A stretch of 37,066 nucleotides of DNA from H17-190 sp034435615 (GTDB lineage Bacteria; Chloroflexota; Dehalococcoidia; SM23-28-2; HRBIN24). This document shows positions 21,982 to 29,412 of the stretch, piece by piece. Each line of letters opens with the position of its first letter. Within the stretch, counting starts at the first letter, position 1. The notes beneath the pieces are model-generated. The model worked only from the letters and a program-made list of their open reading frames with translations, was not told the origin of the DNA and did not search any database. Where the stretch lies: NCBI GenBank assembly GCA_034435615.1, contig DAOTWZ010000041.1, positions 1 through 37,066 on the forward strand, in the 5' to 3' direction. Made by a program: the position numbers and the translations under genes.

Positions 21982-22010
21982 TTGACAGCCTGGGCGGAGG
22001 GGCCTAACCT
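21982..22010 (+). promoter_or_regulatory. promoter for cytochrome P450 gene
   Basis: Consensus TTGACA (21982-21987), 17 bases, TAACCT (22005-22010); GGAGG (22034-22038) and GTG 22047 follow. Confidence 0.6.
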
Positions 22011-22046
22011 GAAGGCGCCAGCTCGCTGTCAGGGGAGGTCGCTGAG

Positions 22047-23261
22047 GTGCTGACGCGGGACGATCTGCTGACTGCCGAGGCCGTCCAGGACCCTTACGCC
22101 TACTTCGGCCACCTGCGTGAGGAGGAAGGCGTCGCCTGGAACGCGCGCTGGGGCGGCTGGCTGGTGACCCGTTACGATGATGTCCTGCAGGTCCTGCGCG
22201 ATCCCGAGCACTTCTCGTCGGACCGCATGGCCGCCCTGCGCCAGGAGCTGACGGAGGGGGAGGAGGAGAAGCTGGCCCTCCTCATCAACCACCTGAGCAA
22301 GTGGTTCGTCTTCAGCGACCCTCCCTACCACACACGGCTGCGCATGCTGGTCAACAAGGCCTTCACCCCCAGCAGCGTGGAGCGGCTCCGCCCCCGTGTC
22401 CGCCAGATCGTCGAGGGGCTCCTGGACGGCCTGGCGCCACGGCGCCAGATGGAGTTCATCAAAGAGTTCGCCTTTCACATTCCGGTCATCGTCATCTGCG
22501 AGTACATGGGCGTCCCGGCCGAGGACCGGGAGAAGCTGAAGGTCTGGTCCAACCAGGTGGGCAGCGCCGTGGGCATCCGGGCGGGCGACCCTGAGCGCTG
22601 GGAGCGCTCCCAGCAGGCGGTGGAGCGGCTGCTGGAGTACTTCCAGCCCCTGGTGGAGGAGCGCCGGCGGCACCCCCGGGAGGACTTCATCACCGCCCTC
22701 GTCCAGGCCGAGGAGCGGGGCGACCTCCTCTCCGATGAAGAGGTGCTGGCCACCTGCACCCTCCTCATGTTCGCCGGTCACGAGAGCACCATGAACTTGC
22801 TGGCTAACGGCCTGGCCGCCTTCATGCGCTTCCCCGACCAGTGGGAGTTGCTCTGTCGAGAGCCCGGCCTGGTCCGGCCAGCGGTAGAGGAGCTTCTGCG
22901 TTACGATGGCCCCGTCAAGGCCCTCACCCGGCAGGTGCGCGGAGAGGTTACGCTGGGCGGCAAGGAGCTGAAGGAGGGCGACCGCCTGATGCTCCTCTTC
23001 GCCGCCGCTAACCGCGACCCGCGCAAGTTCCGCGACCCCGAGCGACTGGACATAATCCGAAGCCCCAACCCCCACCTGGGCTTCGGCTACGGCATCCACG
23101 TCTGCCTGGGGGCGCCCCTGGCCCGCCTGGAGGCCCAGGAGACCTTTCTGGCCCTCTCCCGGAGGCTGCCCGGCATCCGCCTGGCCATCGGCCTGGACGA
23201 GCTGGAGTATTACCCCACCTTCGTGGGGCGCATCCTGAAGAAGTTACCGGTGGAGTGGTAG
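22047..23261 (+). CDS. cytochrome P450
   Basis: Soluble bacterial class I P450 of 404 residues; a heme-thiolate monooxygenase that needs a ferredoxin and reductase, neither of which is in the window. The oxygen-binding I-helix motif is AGHEST (243-248), the K-helix ExxR is EELLR (281-285) and the heme loop is FGYGIHVCLG (346-355) with ligand Cys353. DPPYHTRLRMLVNKAF (91-106) is the usual C-helix region. GTG 22047 has GGAGG at eight bases. It is divergent from CoA-transferase copy 4. No subfamily or substrate can be named; CYP107/CYP125-like soluble P450s that hydroxylate terpenoids, steroids or fatty acids are reasonable comparisons. Confidence 0.95.
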   Translation: MLTRDDLLTAEAVQDPYAYFGHLREEEGVAWNARWGGWLVTRYDDVLQVLRDPEHFSSDRMAALRQELTEGEEEKLALLINHLSKWFVFSDPPYHTRLRMLVNKAFTPSSVERLRPRVRQIVEGLLDGLAPRRQMEFIKEFAFHIPVIVICEYMGVPAEDREKLKVWSNQVGSAVGIRAGDPERWERSQQAVERLLEYFQPLVEERRRHPREDFITALVQAEERGDLLSDEEVLATCTLLMFAGHESTMNLLANGLAAFMRFPDQWELLCREPGLVRPAVEELLRYDGPVKALTRQVRGEVTLGGKELKEGDRLMLLFAAANRDPRKFRDPERLDIIRSPNPHLGFGYGIHVCLGAPLARLEAQETFLALSRRLPGIRLAIGLDELEYYPTFVGRILKKLPVEW

Positions 23262-23267
23262 CCCCTG

Positions 23268-23283
23268 CCCGCCCTCGGGCGGG
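23268..23283 (+). terminator. GC-rich hairpin after P450 gene
   Basis: CCCGCC-CTCG-GGCGGG immediately after the P450 stop codon, with a possible outer CCTG/CAGG extension. No T-tract. It may terminate P450 transcription or lie in the rsmI leader. Confidence 0.4.
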
Positions 23284-23297
23284 GGACAGGACTGGCC

Positions 23298-24131
23298 GTG
23301 GCCACCCTGTACCTCGTCGCCACGCCTATAGGCAACCTGGAGGACATCACCTTGCGGGCGCTGCGCGTGTTGCGCGAGGTCATCCTCGTCGCCGCCGAGG
23401 ACACCCGGACCGCCCGTCGGCTCCTCTCCCACTACGGCATCCAGGCCCGCCTGGTGAGCTACAACGAGCACAACAAGGAGAAGCGGACGCCCCTCCTCCT
23501 GGCTGCTCTGGCGGAGGGGGATGTGGCCCTGGTCTCGGAGGCGGGGATGCCTGGCATCAGCGACCCCGGCGTGGACCTGGTGCGGGCGGCGGTGGCCGCC
23601 GGCCACCGGGTGACGGCTGTGCCGGGCCCGTCGGCCATTGTCGCCGCCCTGGCCGTCTCCGGCCTGTCCACCCGTCAGTTCACCTATCTGGGCTTCCTGC
23701 CCCGTCGCAAGGGGGAGCGACAGCGCCTCCTGGCCTCCCTGCGGGAGGAGCCGCGCACCCTCGTCCTCCTGGAGTCTCCCCACCGGCTGCGGGAGACCCT
23801 GGCTGACCTCCACGCCGCCCTGGGGGAGCGCCGCATCGCCGTCTGTCGGGAGCTCACCAAGATGTTCGAAGAGGTCTTCCGGGGCACCGTGGGGGAGGCG
23901 CTGGCCCACTTCCAGGAGCCCCGGGGTGAGTTCACCCTGGTGGTGGAGGGGGCGGCCGCCGAGCGCCAGAGCCTCCCCCCGGAGGAGGTCGCCCTGGCGG
24001 AGCTGGCCCGCCTGCGACGGGAGGGCCGCCACGCCCGGGAGGCGGTGGGCCAGGTGGTAGCCCGCTATCGCCTCCCCCGACGGCGCGTCTACCAGCTATG
24101 GCTGCAACTGGCGGGGGAGAGAGGCCCCTAA
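23298..24131 (+). CDS. rsmI: 16S rRNA (cytidine(1402)-2'-O)-methyltransferase
   Basis: SAM-dependent tetrapyrrole-methylase-fold enzyme that 2'-O-methylates C1402 in the 16S rRNA decoding centre; 277 residues. N-terminal LYLVATPIGNLEDITLRAL (4-22), AEDTRTARRLLSHYGI (about 33-48), SEAGMPGISDPG (about 79-90) and VPGPSA (about 107-112) are the RsmI signature elements. The start is GTG 23298, with only a weak purine run before it. It begins the plus-strand housekeeping block with metG 36 bases downstream. The C-terminal RLPRRRVYQLWLQL is the usual helix ending of this family. Confidence 0.95.
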   Translation: MATLYLVATPIGNLEDITLRALRVLREVILVAAEDTRTARRLLSHYGIQARLVSYNEHNKEKRTPLLLAALAEGDVALVSEAGMPGISDPGVDLVRAAVAAGHRVTAVPGPSAIVAALAVSGLSTRQFTYLGFLPRRKGERQRLLASLREEPRTLVLLESPHRLRETLADLHAALGERRIAVCRELTKMFEEVFRGTVGEALAHFQEPRGEFTLVVEGAAAERQSLPPEEVALAELARLRREGRHAREAVGQVVARYRLPRRRVYQLWLQLAGERGP

Positions 24132-24141
24132 GAGAGCTGTA

Positions 24142-24150
24142 TGCTAAAAT
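24142..24150 (+). promoter_or_regulatory. extended -10 promoter for metG
   Basis: TGC followed by TAAAAT (24145-24150), right after the rsmI stop. No convincing -35 box. It overlaps the first in-frame ATG (24141), which supports translation from ATG 24168 and gives a leader of only about ten bases. Confidence 0.5.
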
Positions 24151-24167
24151 CCAGCAGTGGGACATCC

Positions 24168-25850
24168 ATGGCCGAGAAGATCTTCATAGGCGTCGCCTGG
24201 CCCTACGCCAACGGCTCCCTCCACACGGGACAGATAGTGGGGGCCTACCTGCCGGCCGATATCTTCGCCCGCTACCACCGGGTGGCCGGCAATACGGTGC
24301 TCATGGTCTCCGGGAGCGACCAGCACGGCACCCCCATCACCGTGCGGGCGGAGCAGGAGGGGAAGAGCCCGGCGGAGGTGGCGGCCCATTACCACCAGGA
24401 GTTCCTGGAAACCTGGCGGCGCCTGGGCATCACCTTTGACATCTACACCTCCACGGGGACGGAGAACCACGCCCGCACCGTCCACGACATCTTCCTGAAG
24501 CTCTACGAGCGGGGCGTCCTCTACAAGGACACCATGAAGCTCCCCTATTGCCCCGTGGAAGAGCGCTTCCTCCTGGACCGCTACGTGGAGGGCACATGCC
24601 CCATCTGCGGCTACAACGGCGCCCGGGGCGACCAGTGCGACAACTGCGGCAACGTGCTGGACCCCGTGGACCTCGTAGACCCCCGCTGCCGCTTCGACGG
24701 GGCGACGCCCCAGATCAGGGACTCGGAGCACTTCTTCCTGCGGCTCAGCGCCTACAACCGCAAGCTCAGGGACTGGCTCTCCACCGACAAGCAGCACTGG
24801 CGGCGCAACGTCCTCAACTTCTCCCTCTCCGTGCTGGAGCAGGGGCTCAAGGACCGGGCCATCACCCGGGACATCGAGTGGGGCGTCGCCATACCCCTCC
24901 CCGGCTTCGAGACCAAGCGCATATACGTCTGGTTCGAGGCCGTCATCGGCTATCTCTCCGCCGCCAAGGAGTGGGCCCAGCGCCAGGGGGATCCCGAGAA
25001 GTGGCGAGAGTTCTGGCAGGACCCCCGCTGCAAGACCTACTACTTCATCGGCAAGGACAACATCATCTTCCACACCCTCATCTGGCCGGCGGAGCTCATG
25101 GCCTACAGCGAGGCCACAGGGGAGCACTACAACCTCCCCTACGATGTCCCCGCCAATCAGTACCAGACGGTGCGGGGGGCCAAGGCCTCCACCAGCCGCA
25201 ACCTGGCGGTCTGGGTGCTGGACTTCCTCTCTCGCTACGACCCGGACCCCCTGCGCTACTACCTGGCGGTGACGATGCCCGAGACCTCGGACTCCGACTT
25301 CACCTGGGCCGACTTCGTCCGCCGCAACAACGATGAGCTGGTGGCCACCTGGGGCAACCTGGTGAACCGCGTCCTCACCTTCGCCTACCGCCACTTCGAC
25401 CGGGCCATCCCCGCCCCCGCCCAGCTCCTGGAGCGGGACCGCATGCTCCTCCACCGCGCCGAGCAGGCCCTCAAGCGCACCGGTGAGCACATCTACTGGT
25501 GCCACTTCCGCAACGGCATCGAAGAGGTGATGGCGGCCGCCCGGGAGGCCAACCGTTACCTGGAGGAGAGCGCCCCCTGGCGCCTCATCAACCAGGACCG
25601 GCCCCGTTGCGCCACCGTCATCTATACCGCCATCGCGGCCATCAACGGCCTTAAGGTGGCCTTCTACCCCTACCTCCCCTTCACCAGTCAGCGCCTGCAC
25701 CACATGCTGGGCTACAAGGGGACCCTGGAGTCCCAGGGCTGGCGGTTCGATATGCCGCGGCCCGGCCAGACGCTGCGAGAGCTGGAGCCCCTCTTCAAAA
25801 AGCTGGACCCCGCCATCGTCGCCGAAGAGGAGGCCCGGCTGGGCACCTGA
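24168..25850 (+). CDS. metG: methionine--tRNA ligase
   Basis: Class Ia synthetase charging tRNA-Met, 560 residues. The N-terminal GVAWPYANGSLHTGQ contains the HIGH box as HTGQ (19-22). SGSDQHGTP follows at 48-56. The zinc knuckle has four cysteines (C144, C147, C157, C160). The KMSKS loop reads KASTS (339-343) in RGAKASTSRN. The anticodon-binding helical domain runs from about 375. Start ATG 24168 (MAEKIFIG) fits family alignments; the earlier ATG lies in the promoter. It is two bases from tatD, a common partner. Both catalytic boxes depart from consensus although the rest of the enzyme looks intact. Confidence 0.96.
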   Translation: MAEKIFIGVAWPYANGSLHTGQIVGAYLPADIFARYHRVAGNTVLMVSGSDQHGTPITVRAEQEGKSPAEVAAHYHQEFLETWRRLGITFDIYTSTGTENHARTVHDIFLKLYERGVLYKDTMKLPYCPVEERFLLDRYVEGTCPICGYNGARGDQCDNCGNVLDPVDLVDPRCRFDGATPQIRDSEHFFLRLSAYNRKLRDWLSTDKQHWRRNVLNFSLSVLEQGLKDRAITRDIEWGVAIPLPGFETKRIYVWFEAVIGYLSAAKEWAQRQGDPEKWREFWQDPRCKTYYFIGKDNIIFHTLIWPAELMAYSEATGEHYNLPYDVPANQYQTVRGAKASTSRNLAVWVLDFLSRYDPDPLRYYLAVTMPETSDSDFTWADFVRRNNDELVATWGNLVNRVLTFAYRHFDRAIPAPAQLLERDRMLLHRAEQALKRTGEHIYWCHFRNGIEEVMAAAREANRYLEESAPWRLINQDRPRCATVIYTAIAAINGLKVAFYPYLPFTSQRLHHMLGYKGTLESQGWRFDMPRPGQTLRELEPLFKKLDPAIVAEEEARLGT

Positions 25851-25852
25851 CC

Positions 25853-26665
25853 ATGCTGGTGGACTCTCACTGCCACATCCAGGACGAGCAGTTCGACGCC
25901 GACCGTGAGGAGGCCCTGGCGCGGGCCCGGCAGGCGGGCGTCCGCGCCTTCGTGGTGGTGGGCTGGGACCTGGAGTCCAGCCGGCGGGCGGTGGCCCTGG
26001 CCGACGAGCACTCCGATGTCTACGCCGTCATCGGGGTGCACCCCCACTTCGCCGGCACCTGGGGCCAGCGGACCCGCCGCGCCCTCTACCGCCTGGGCCA
26101 CTCCTCCAAGGTGGTGGCAGTGGGGGAGACGGGGCTGGACTTCTACCGCAACCTGTCTCCCCCGGAGGTGCAGCGGCGGGCCTTCCGCGAGCAACTTGAA
26201 CTGGCGGCGGAGCTGCGCCGGCCCGTGGTGGTCCACTCCCGGCAGGCGGAAGAGGAGACGCTGGCCATCATCAGCGCCTACGAGAGGGAGATGCTGGGGC
26301 TCTGGCCCAAGGACCGCCCCCTGGGCCAGATGCACTGCTTCTCGGGCGATATAGCCCTGGCCCTCCAGTACGTGCAGATGGGCTTCCTGGTGTCCATCGC
26401 CGCCACCTGCACCTATCCCAACGGCGAGAAGGTGCGCTCAGTAGCCGCCGGCGTGCCCCTGCGCTGGCTGACGGTGGAGACGGACGCTCCTTACCTGCCG
26501 CCGCAGTCGCGGCGGGGTCAGCGCAACGAGCCGGCCTACCTGACGGAGACGGTGGAGGCCATCGCTCGCCTGCGGGGGGAGAGCCAGGAGCGGGTGAGCA
26601 GCGGCACCGCCCTGGCGGCGGCCTGGCTCTTCGGCCTAGGAGACCTGGGGGAGGAGTCCCGATAG
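25853..26665 (+). CDS. tatD: TatD family metal-dependent hydrolase/DNase
   Basis: TIM-barrel metal-dependent hydrolase of 270 residues, of the TatD/YcfH nuclease family. Metal ligands are visible in DSHCHI (4-9), the Glu of GETGLDFY (about 97-104), the His of VVHSRQAE (about 126-133), the His of MHCFSG (about 160-165) and the Asp of ETDAPYLPP (about 212-220). It starts two bases after the metG stop, so the two are almost certainly cotranscribed; metG-tatD pairing is frequent in bacteria. The last base of its TAG is the first base of the next gene's GTG. A role in DNA repair or 3'-exonuclease quality control is the family expectation. Confidence 0.93.
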   Translation: MLVDSHCHIQDEQFDADREEALARARQAGVRAFVVVGWDLESSRRAVALADEHSDVYAVIGVHPHFAGTWGQRTRRALYRLGHSSKVVAVGETGLDFYRNLSPPEVQRRAFREQLELAAELRRPVVVHSRQAEEETLAIISAYEREMLGLWPKDRPLGQMHCFSGDIALALQYVQMGFLVSIAATCTYPNGEKVRSVAAGVPLRWLTVETDAPYLPPQSRRGQRNEPAYLTETVEAIARLRGESQERVSSGTALAAAWLFGLGDLGEESR

Positions 26666-27627
26666 TGGTAGCGGCACAGCTCTACGGCCCCATCCAGAAA
26701 GACCTGGCCCTGGTGGACGAGACCCTCAACTCCCTGCGGGAGGTGGACTTCCCCTTCCTGGCCCGCATGATGGACGTCGTCCTCTCGGGCTCGGGGAAGC
26801 GGCTGCGCCCCGCCCTCGTCCTGCTGGCTGGCACCTTCGGCGACTACCGGCTGGACCTGCTGGTGCCCCTGGCCGCCTCCGTGGAGCTGCTGCACACGGC
26901 CACCCTGGTCCACGACGACGTCATCGACAACGCCGACACGCGGCGGGGCCGCCCCACCGCCAACAGCCTCTTCCACAACAGCAGCGCCGTCATGCTGGGG
27001 GACTACATGTTCGCCCACGCCGCCGAACTGGTGGCCCGCACCGGCAACATACGCGTCATCCGCCTCTTCGCCCATACCCTCATGGTGATGGCCAAGGGCG
27101 AGCTGGGCCAGGACATGCGGGCCTACGACAGCCGACAGGACGTGCAGGAGTACCTGAACCGCATCGGTGGCAAGACTGCCTCCCTCTTCGCCACCGCCTG
27201 CGAGGGCGGGGCCATCGTCGCCGACGAGCCGGAGGAGTGGATCACCGCCCTCCGTCACTACGGTTACAACCTGGGCATCGCCTTCCAGATAGTGGACGAC
27301 ATCCTGGACTTCACGGGGGACGAGGGAGAGATGGGGAAGCCCGTGGGCAGCGACCTCCTCCAGGGCACCCTCACCCTTCCCTCCCTCCTGCTGTTGCAGC
27401 GCTACCCGCGGGACAACCCCATCCACCGCTTCTTCGCCGACCGCCGCCACGAGCACGTGCAGCAGGCGGTGCTGATGGTCCGGGAGTCCGACATACCGCA
27501 GGAGTCCTACCGCATGGCGCGGGACTACTGCGGGCGCGCCCTGGAGGCCATCTCCATCCTCCCCAGCACCGAGGCCCGCCGCACCCTGGAGGAGCTGACC
27601 TACTACATCCTGGAGCGGCGGAGCTAG
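26665..27627 (+). CDS. polyprenyl diphosphate synthase (trans-isoprenyl family)
   Basis: All-helical trans-polyprenyl diphosphate synthase of 320 residues that condenses IPP onto an allylic diphosphate. The first Asp-rich motif is DDVIDNADTRRGRPT (about 91-105) and the second is QIVDDILDF (about 208-216), with the GKPVGSDLLQGTLTLP segment after it. The start GTG 26665 overlaps the tatD stop; GGAGG lies ten bases upstream. Length and motifs suit a heptaprenyl/octaprenyl or solanesyl synthase supplying the side chain of menaquinone, the electron carrier for the NuoLMN complex encoded nearby. Chain length is not provable from sequence alone. It overlaps recO (convergent) by four bases. Confidence 0.92.
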   Translation: MVAAQLYGPIQKDLALVDETLNSLREVDFPFLARMMDVVLSGSGKRLRPALVLLAGTFGDYRLDLLVPLAASVELLHTATLVHDDVIDNADTRRGRPTANSLFHNSSAVMLGDYMFAHAAELVARTGNIRVIRLFAHTLMVMAKGELGQDMRAYDSRQDVQEYLNRIGGKTASLFATACEGGAIVADEPEEWITALRHYGYNLGIAFQIVDDILDFTGDEGEMGKPVGSDLLQGTLTLPSLLLLQRYPRDNPIHRFFADRRHEHVQQAVLMVRESDIPQESYRMARDYCGRALEAISILPSTEARRTLEELTYYILERRS

Positions 27628-28415
27628 GGCGTCTGCCCCGGGCTGGGCATGATGGTGAGGCCCCGGCGCAGCCGCTCCACCATCTGGGCAGAGCGGGCTT
27701 CCCCCTCCAGCAGGTGGGCCAGATAGCTGCGCAGGTGCAGCTCCACTTCTCGCGCCAGCGGAGCGGGGAGGCGGAGATGCTGCGCCTCCTGTAGGGATGA
27801 CCGCTGGAGGAGCCGCAGCACCTTCAGGGCGCCCTGGCTCAGGGGGCGGGCGCCGGCCTGGCCGCCGCCGCAGTCCGGACAGATCACTCCTCCGGCCAGG
27901 GGCGAGAACAGCCCCTCCCCCGGCAGGGGACGGCGGCAACCCAGGCAATGGTCCAGCTCCGGGCCGAAGCCGCTCAGCGCCAGAAGGCGCGCCTCGAAGC
28001 GGCGGACGGCCAGCTCCGGCTGGGGCGCCCGTTCCAGCCAGCGCACAGTCTCCAGGAGCAGCCGGTAGGGGGTATGGGCCTCAGCCCCTGGAGGGAGGAA
28101 GCGGTCGGCCACCTCGCAGGCGTAGAGGGCGAGGGCGAGGCGCTCCAGGTCTCCCTGGAGGGCGGGGAAGCTCTCCAGGGTCTGGCAGCCGGCCACCACG
28201 TAGCGAGTGTGCCCCTGGGCGAGCTGGACCATCACGCGGGTGAGGGGCTGCAGGTGACCGCCCATACGGCTCTTGGGCCGGCGCACGCCGCGGGCCTTGG
28301 CCTCCAGCTTGCCGTGGGCGGGGGTGAGAAGGGTCACCAGTCGGTCGGCCTCGGCCAGGTCGCGCTGGCGCAGGACGAAGGCCTCCGTCTTGAAGAGGCG
28401 CGGGGGCTCCGCCAA
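27624..28415 (-). CDS. recO: DNA repair protein RecO
   Basis: Recombination mediator that works with RecR to load RecA on SSB-coated single-stranded DNA; 263 residues. It has the N-terminal OB fold (FKTEAFVLRQRDLAEADRLVTLLT, with conserved KLEAKARGVRR), a helical middle and a four-cysteine zinc site formed by C-LG-C (about 176-179) and C-PD-C (about 198-201). The start is TTG 28413-28415 with AGGAGG nine bases upstream, four bases after the recR stop. recR-recO adjacency supports the call, with both encoded in the dnaX-ybaB-recR-recO string. Confidence 0.93.
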   Translation of the reverse strand: MAEPPRLFKTEAFVLRQRDLAEADRLVTLLTPAHGKLEAKARGVRRPKSRMGGHLQPLTRVMVQLAQGHTRYVVAGCQTLESFPALQGDLERLALALYACEVADRFLPPGAEAHTPYRLLLETVRWLERAPQPELAVRRFEARLLALSGFGPELDHCLGCRRPLPGEGLFSPLAGGVICPDCGGGQAGARPLSQGALKVLRLLQRSSLQEAQHLRLPAPLAREVELHLRSYLAHLLEGEARSAQMVERLRRGLTIMPSPGQTP

Positions 28416-28419
28416 GGGC

Positions 28420-29028
28420 TCAGACCTCCTGGCGCCCTTCCAGGGCCCGGCCCAGGGTCACGTCGTCGGCATACTCCAGGTCGGCGCCCATGGGGAGGCC
28501 GCGGGCCAGGCGGGTGACCCTCACGCCCAGGGGCCGCAGCAGGCGGGCCAGGTAGAGGGCGGTGGCCTCCCCCTCCAGGTTGGGGTTGGTGGCGACGATG
28601 ACCTCCTTCACTTCGCCGGAGCGCAGGCGGTCCAGCAGCTCCCCCACCTTCAGGTCTTCGGGGCCGACGCCGTCCATAGGGGAGATGACGCCGTGGAGGA
28701 CGTGATAGAGGCCGCGGAAGCGGCCCGTTCGTTCAATGGCCAGGGCGTCCAGGGGCTCCTCCACCACGCAGATGAGGGAACGGTCCCGCTGGGGGTCGCT
28801 ACAGAAGCGGCAGGGGTCTACGTCCGTCAGGTTCTGGCAGACGGAACAGAAGACGATGCGCTCCTTGGCCTCCAGAAGGGCCTCGGCCAGGGCCCGCACC
28901 TCGGCCAGGGGGGCCCGCAGGACGTAGTAGGTGAGGCGCTGGGCGCTCTTGGGGCCGATGCCTGGCAGCTTGTGGAACTCCTCAATGAGCCGGGCGACGG
29001 GCCCGGCGGCAGGTATAGAATCCTGCAA
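28420..29028 (-). CDS. recR: recombination mediator RecR
   Basis: RecR (202 residues) forms a DNA-clamping ring and acts with RecO. Seen are the helix-hairpin-helix LPGIGPKSAQRL, the zinc site CSVC...CRFC (about 61-79), the Toprim domain beginning ICVVEEPLDALAIE and the C-terminal LARGLPMGADLEYAD. I placed the start at TTG 29026-29028 (MQDSIPAAGPVARLIEEF) because AAGGGG lies seven bases before it. The in-frame ATG at 29059-29061 sits inside a perfect TATAAT on this strand (29060-29065) and has no ribosome binding site; GTG 29035-29037 is a third possibility. Confidence 0.93.
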   Translation of the reverse strand: MQDSIPAAGPVARLIEEFHKLPGIGPKSAQRLTYYVLRAPLAEVRALAEALLEAKERIVFCSVCQNLTDVDPCRFCSDPQRDRSLICVVEEPLDALAIERTGRFRGLYHVLHGVISPMDGVGPEDLKVGELLDRLRSGEVKEVIVATNPNLEGEATALYLARLLRPLGVRVTRLARGLPMGADLEYADDVTLGRALEGRQEV

Positions 29029-29085
29029 ACTCAACACCCCTTCCCCATTCGCTACGCCCATTATAAAGGGGCCAGGGGCTAGACC

Positions 29086-29412
29086 CTAGCGGGGAAGCCC
29101 GGGCAGGCCGAAGCCGCCGGCCAGGCTGGAGAGGTGTCGCATCTGGGCCTCCCGCACCTTCTCCAGGGCGTCGTTCACTGCCGCCAGGATGAGGTCTTGG
29201 AGCATCTCCACGTCGTCGGGGTCCACGGCCTCGGGGCGGATGGTGATGGACTGGAGTTGAGGCCGGGCGCTCATCACTACGGTGACGGCGCCACCGCCAG
29301 CGGAGGTCTCCACCACCGTCTCCTCCAGGGTGCGCTGCGCCTCGGCGATGCGGTTCTGCAGCTCCTGGATCTGGCGCATCAGGTCACGGTTCATTCGCGG
29401 TTGCTGGGACAT
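29086..29412 (-). CDS. ybaB: YbaB/EbfC family nucleoid-associated protein
   Basis: Small DNA-binding nucleoid protein (108 residues) that forms tweezer-like dimers. The N-terminal helix MNRDLMRQIQELQNRIAEAQ, the strands VETSAGGGAVTVVMSARPQLQSI and the C-terminal helix DLILAAVNDALEKVREAQM fit the family throughout. The start ATG 29410-29412 lies inside the end of dnaX (29-base overlap) with AGGAGG eight bases before it. Met7 could also start the protein. dnaX-ybaB-recR order is widely conserved, and expression is presumably coupled to dnaX. Confidence 0.93.
   Translation of the reverse strand: MSQQPRMNRDLMRQIQELQNRIAEAQRTLEETVVETSAGGGAVTVVMSARPQLQSITIRPEAVDPDDVEMLQDLILAAVNDALEKVREAQMRHLSSLAGGFGLPGLPR

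Noticed and set aside
23268..23283. GC hairpins at 2199, 23268 and 31001 considered as a dispersed repeat family
   Set aside because: Arms share only G/C richness, not sequence; they fit independent terminators or leader hairpins better.
24141..24167. Earlier ATG for metG (24141)
   Set aside because: It overlaps the extended -10 sequence TGC-TAAAAT and adds residues not found in MetRS alignments.
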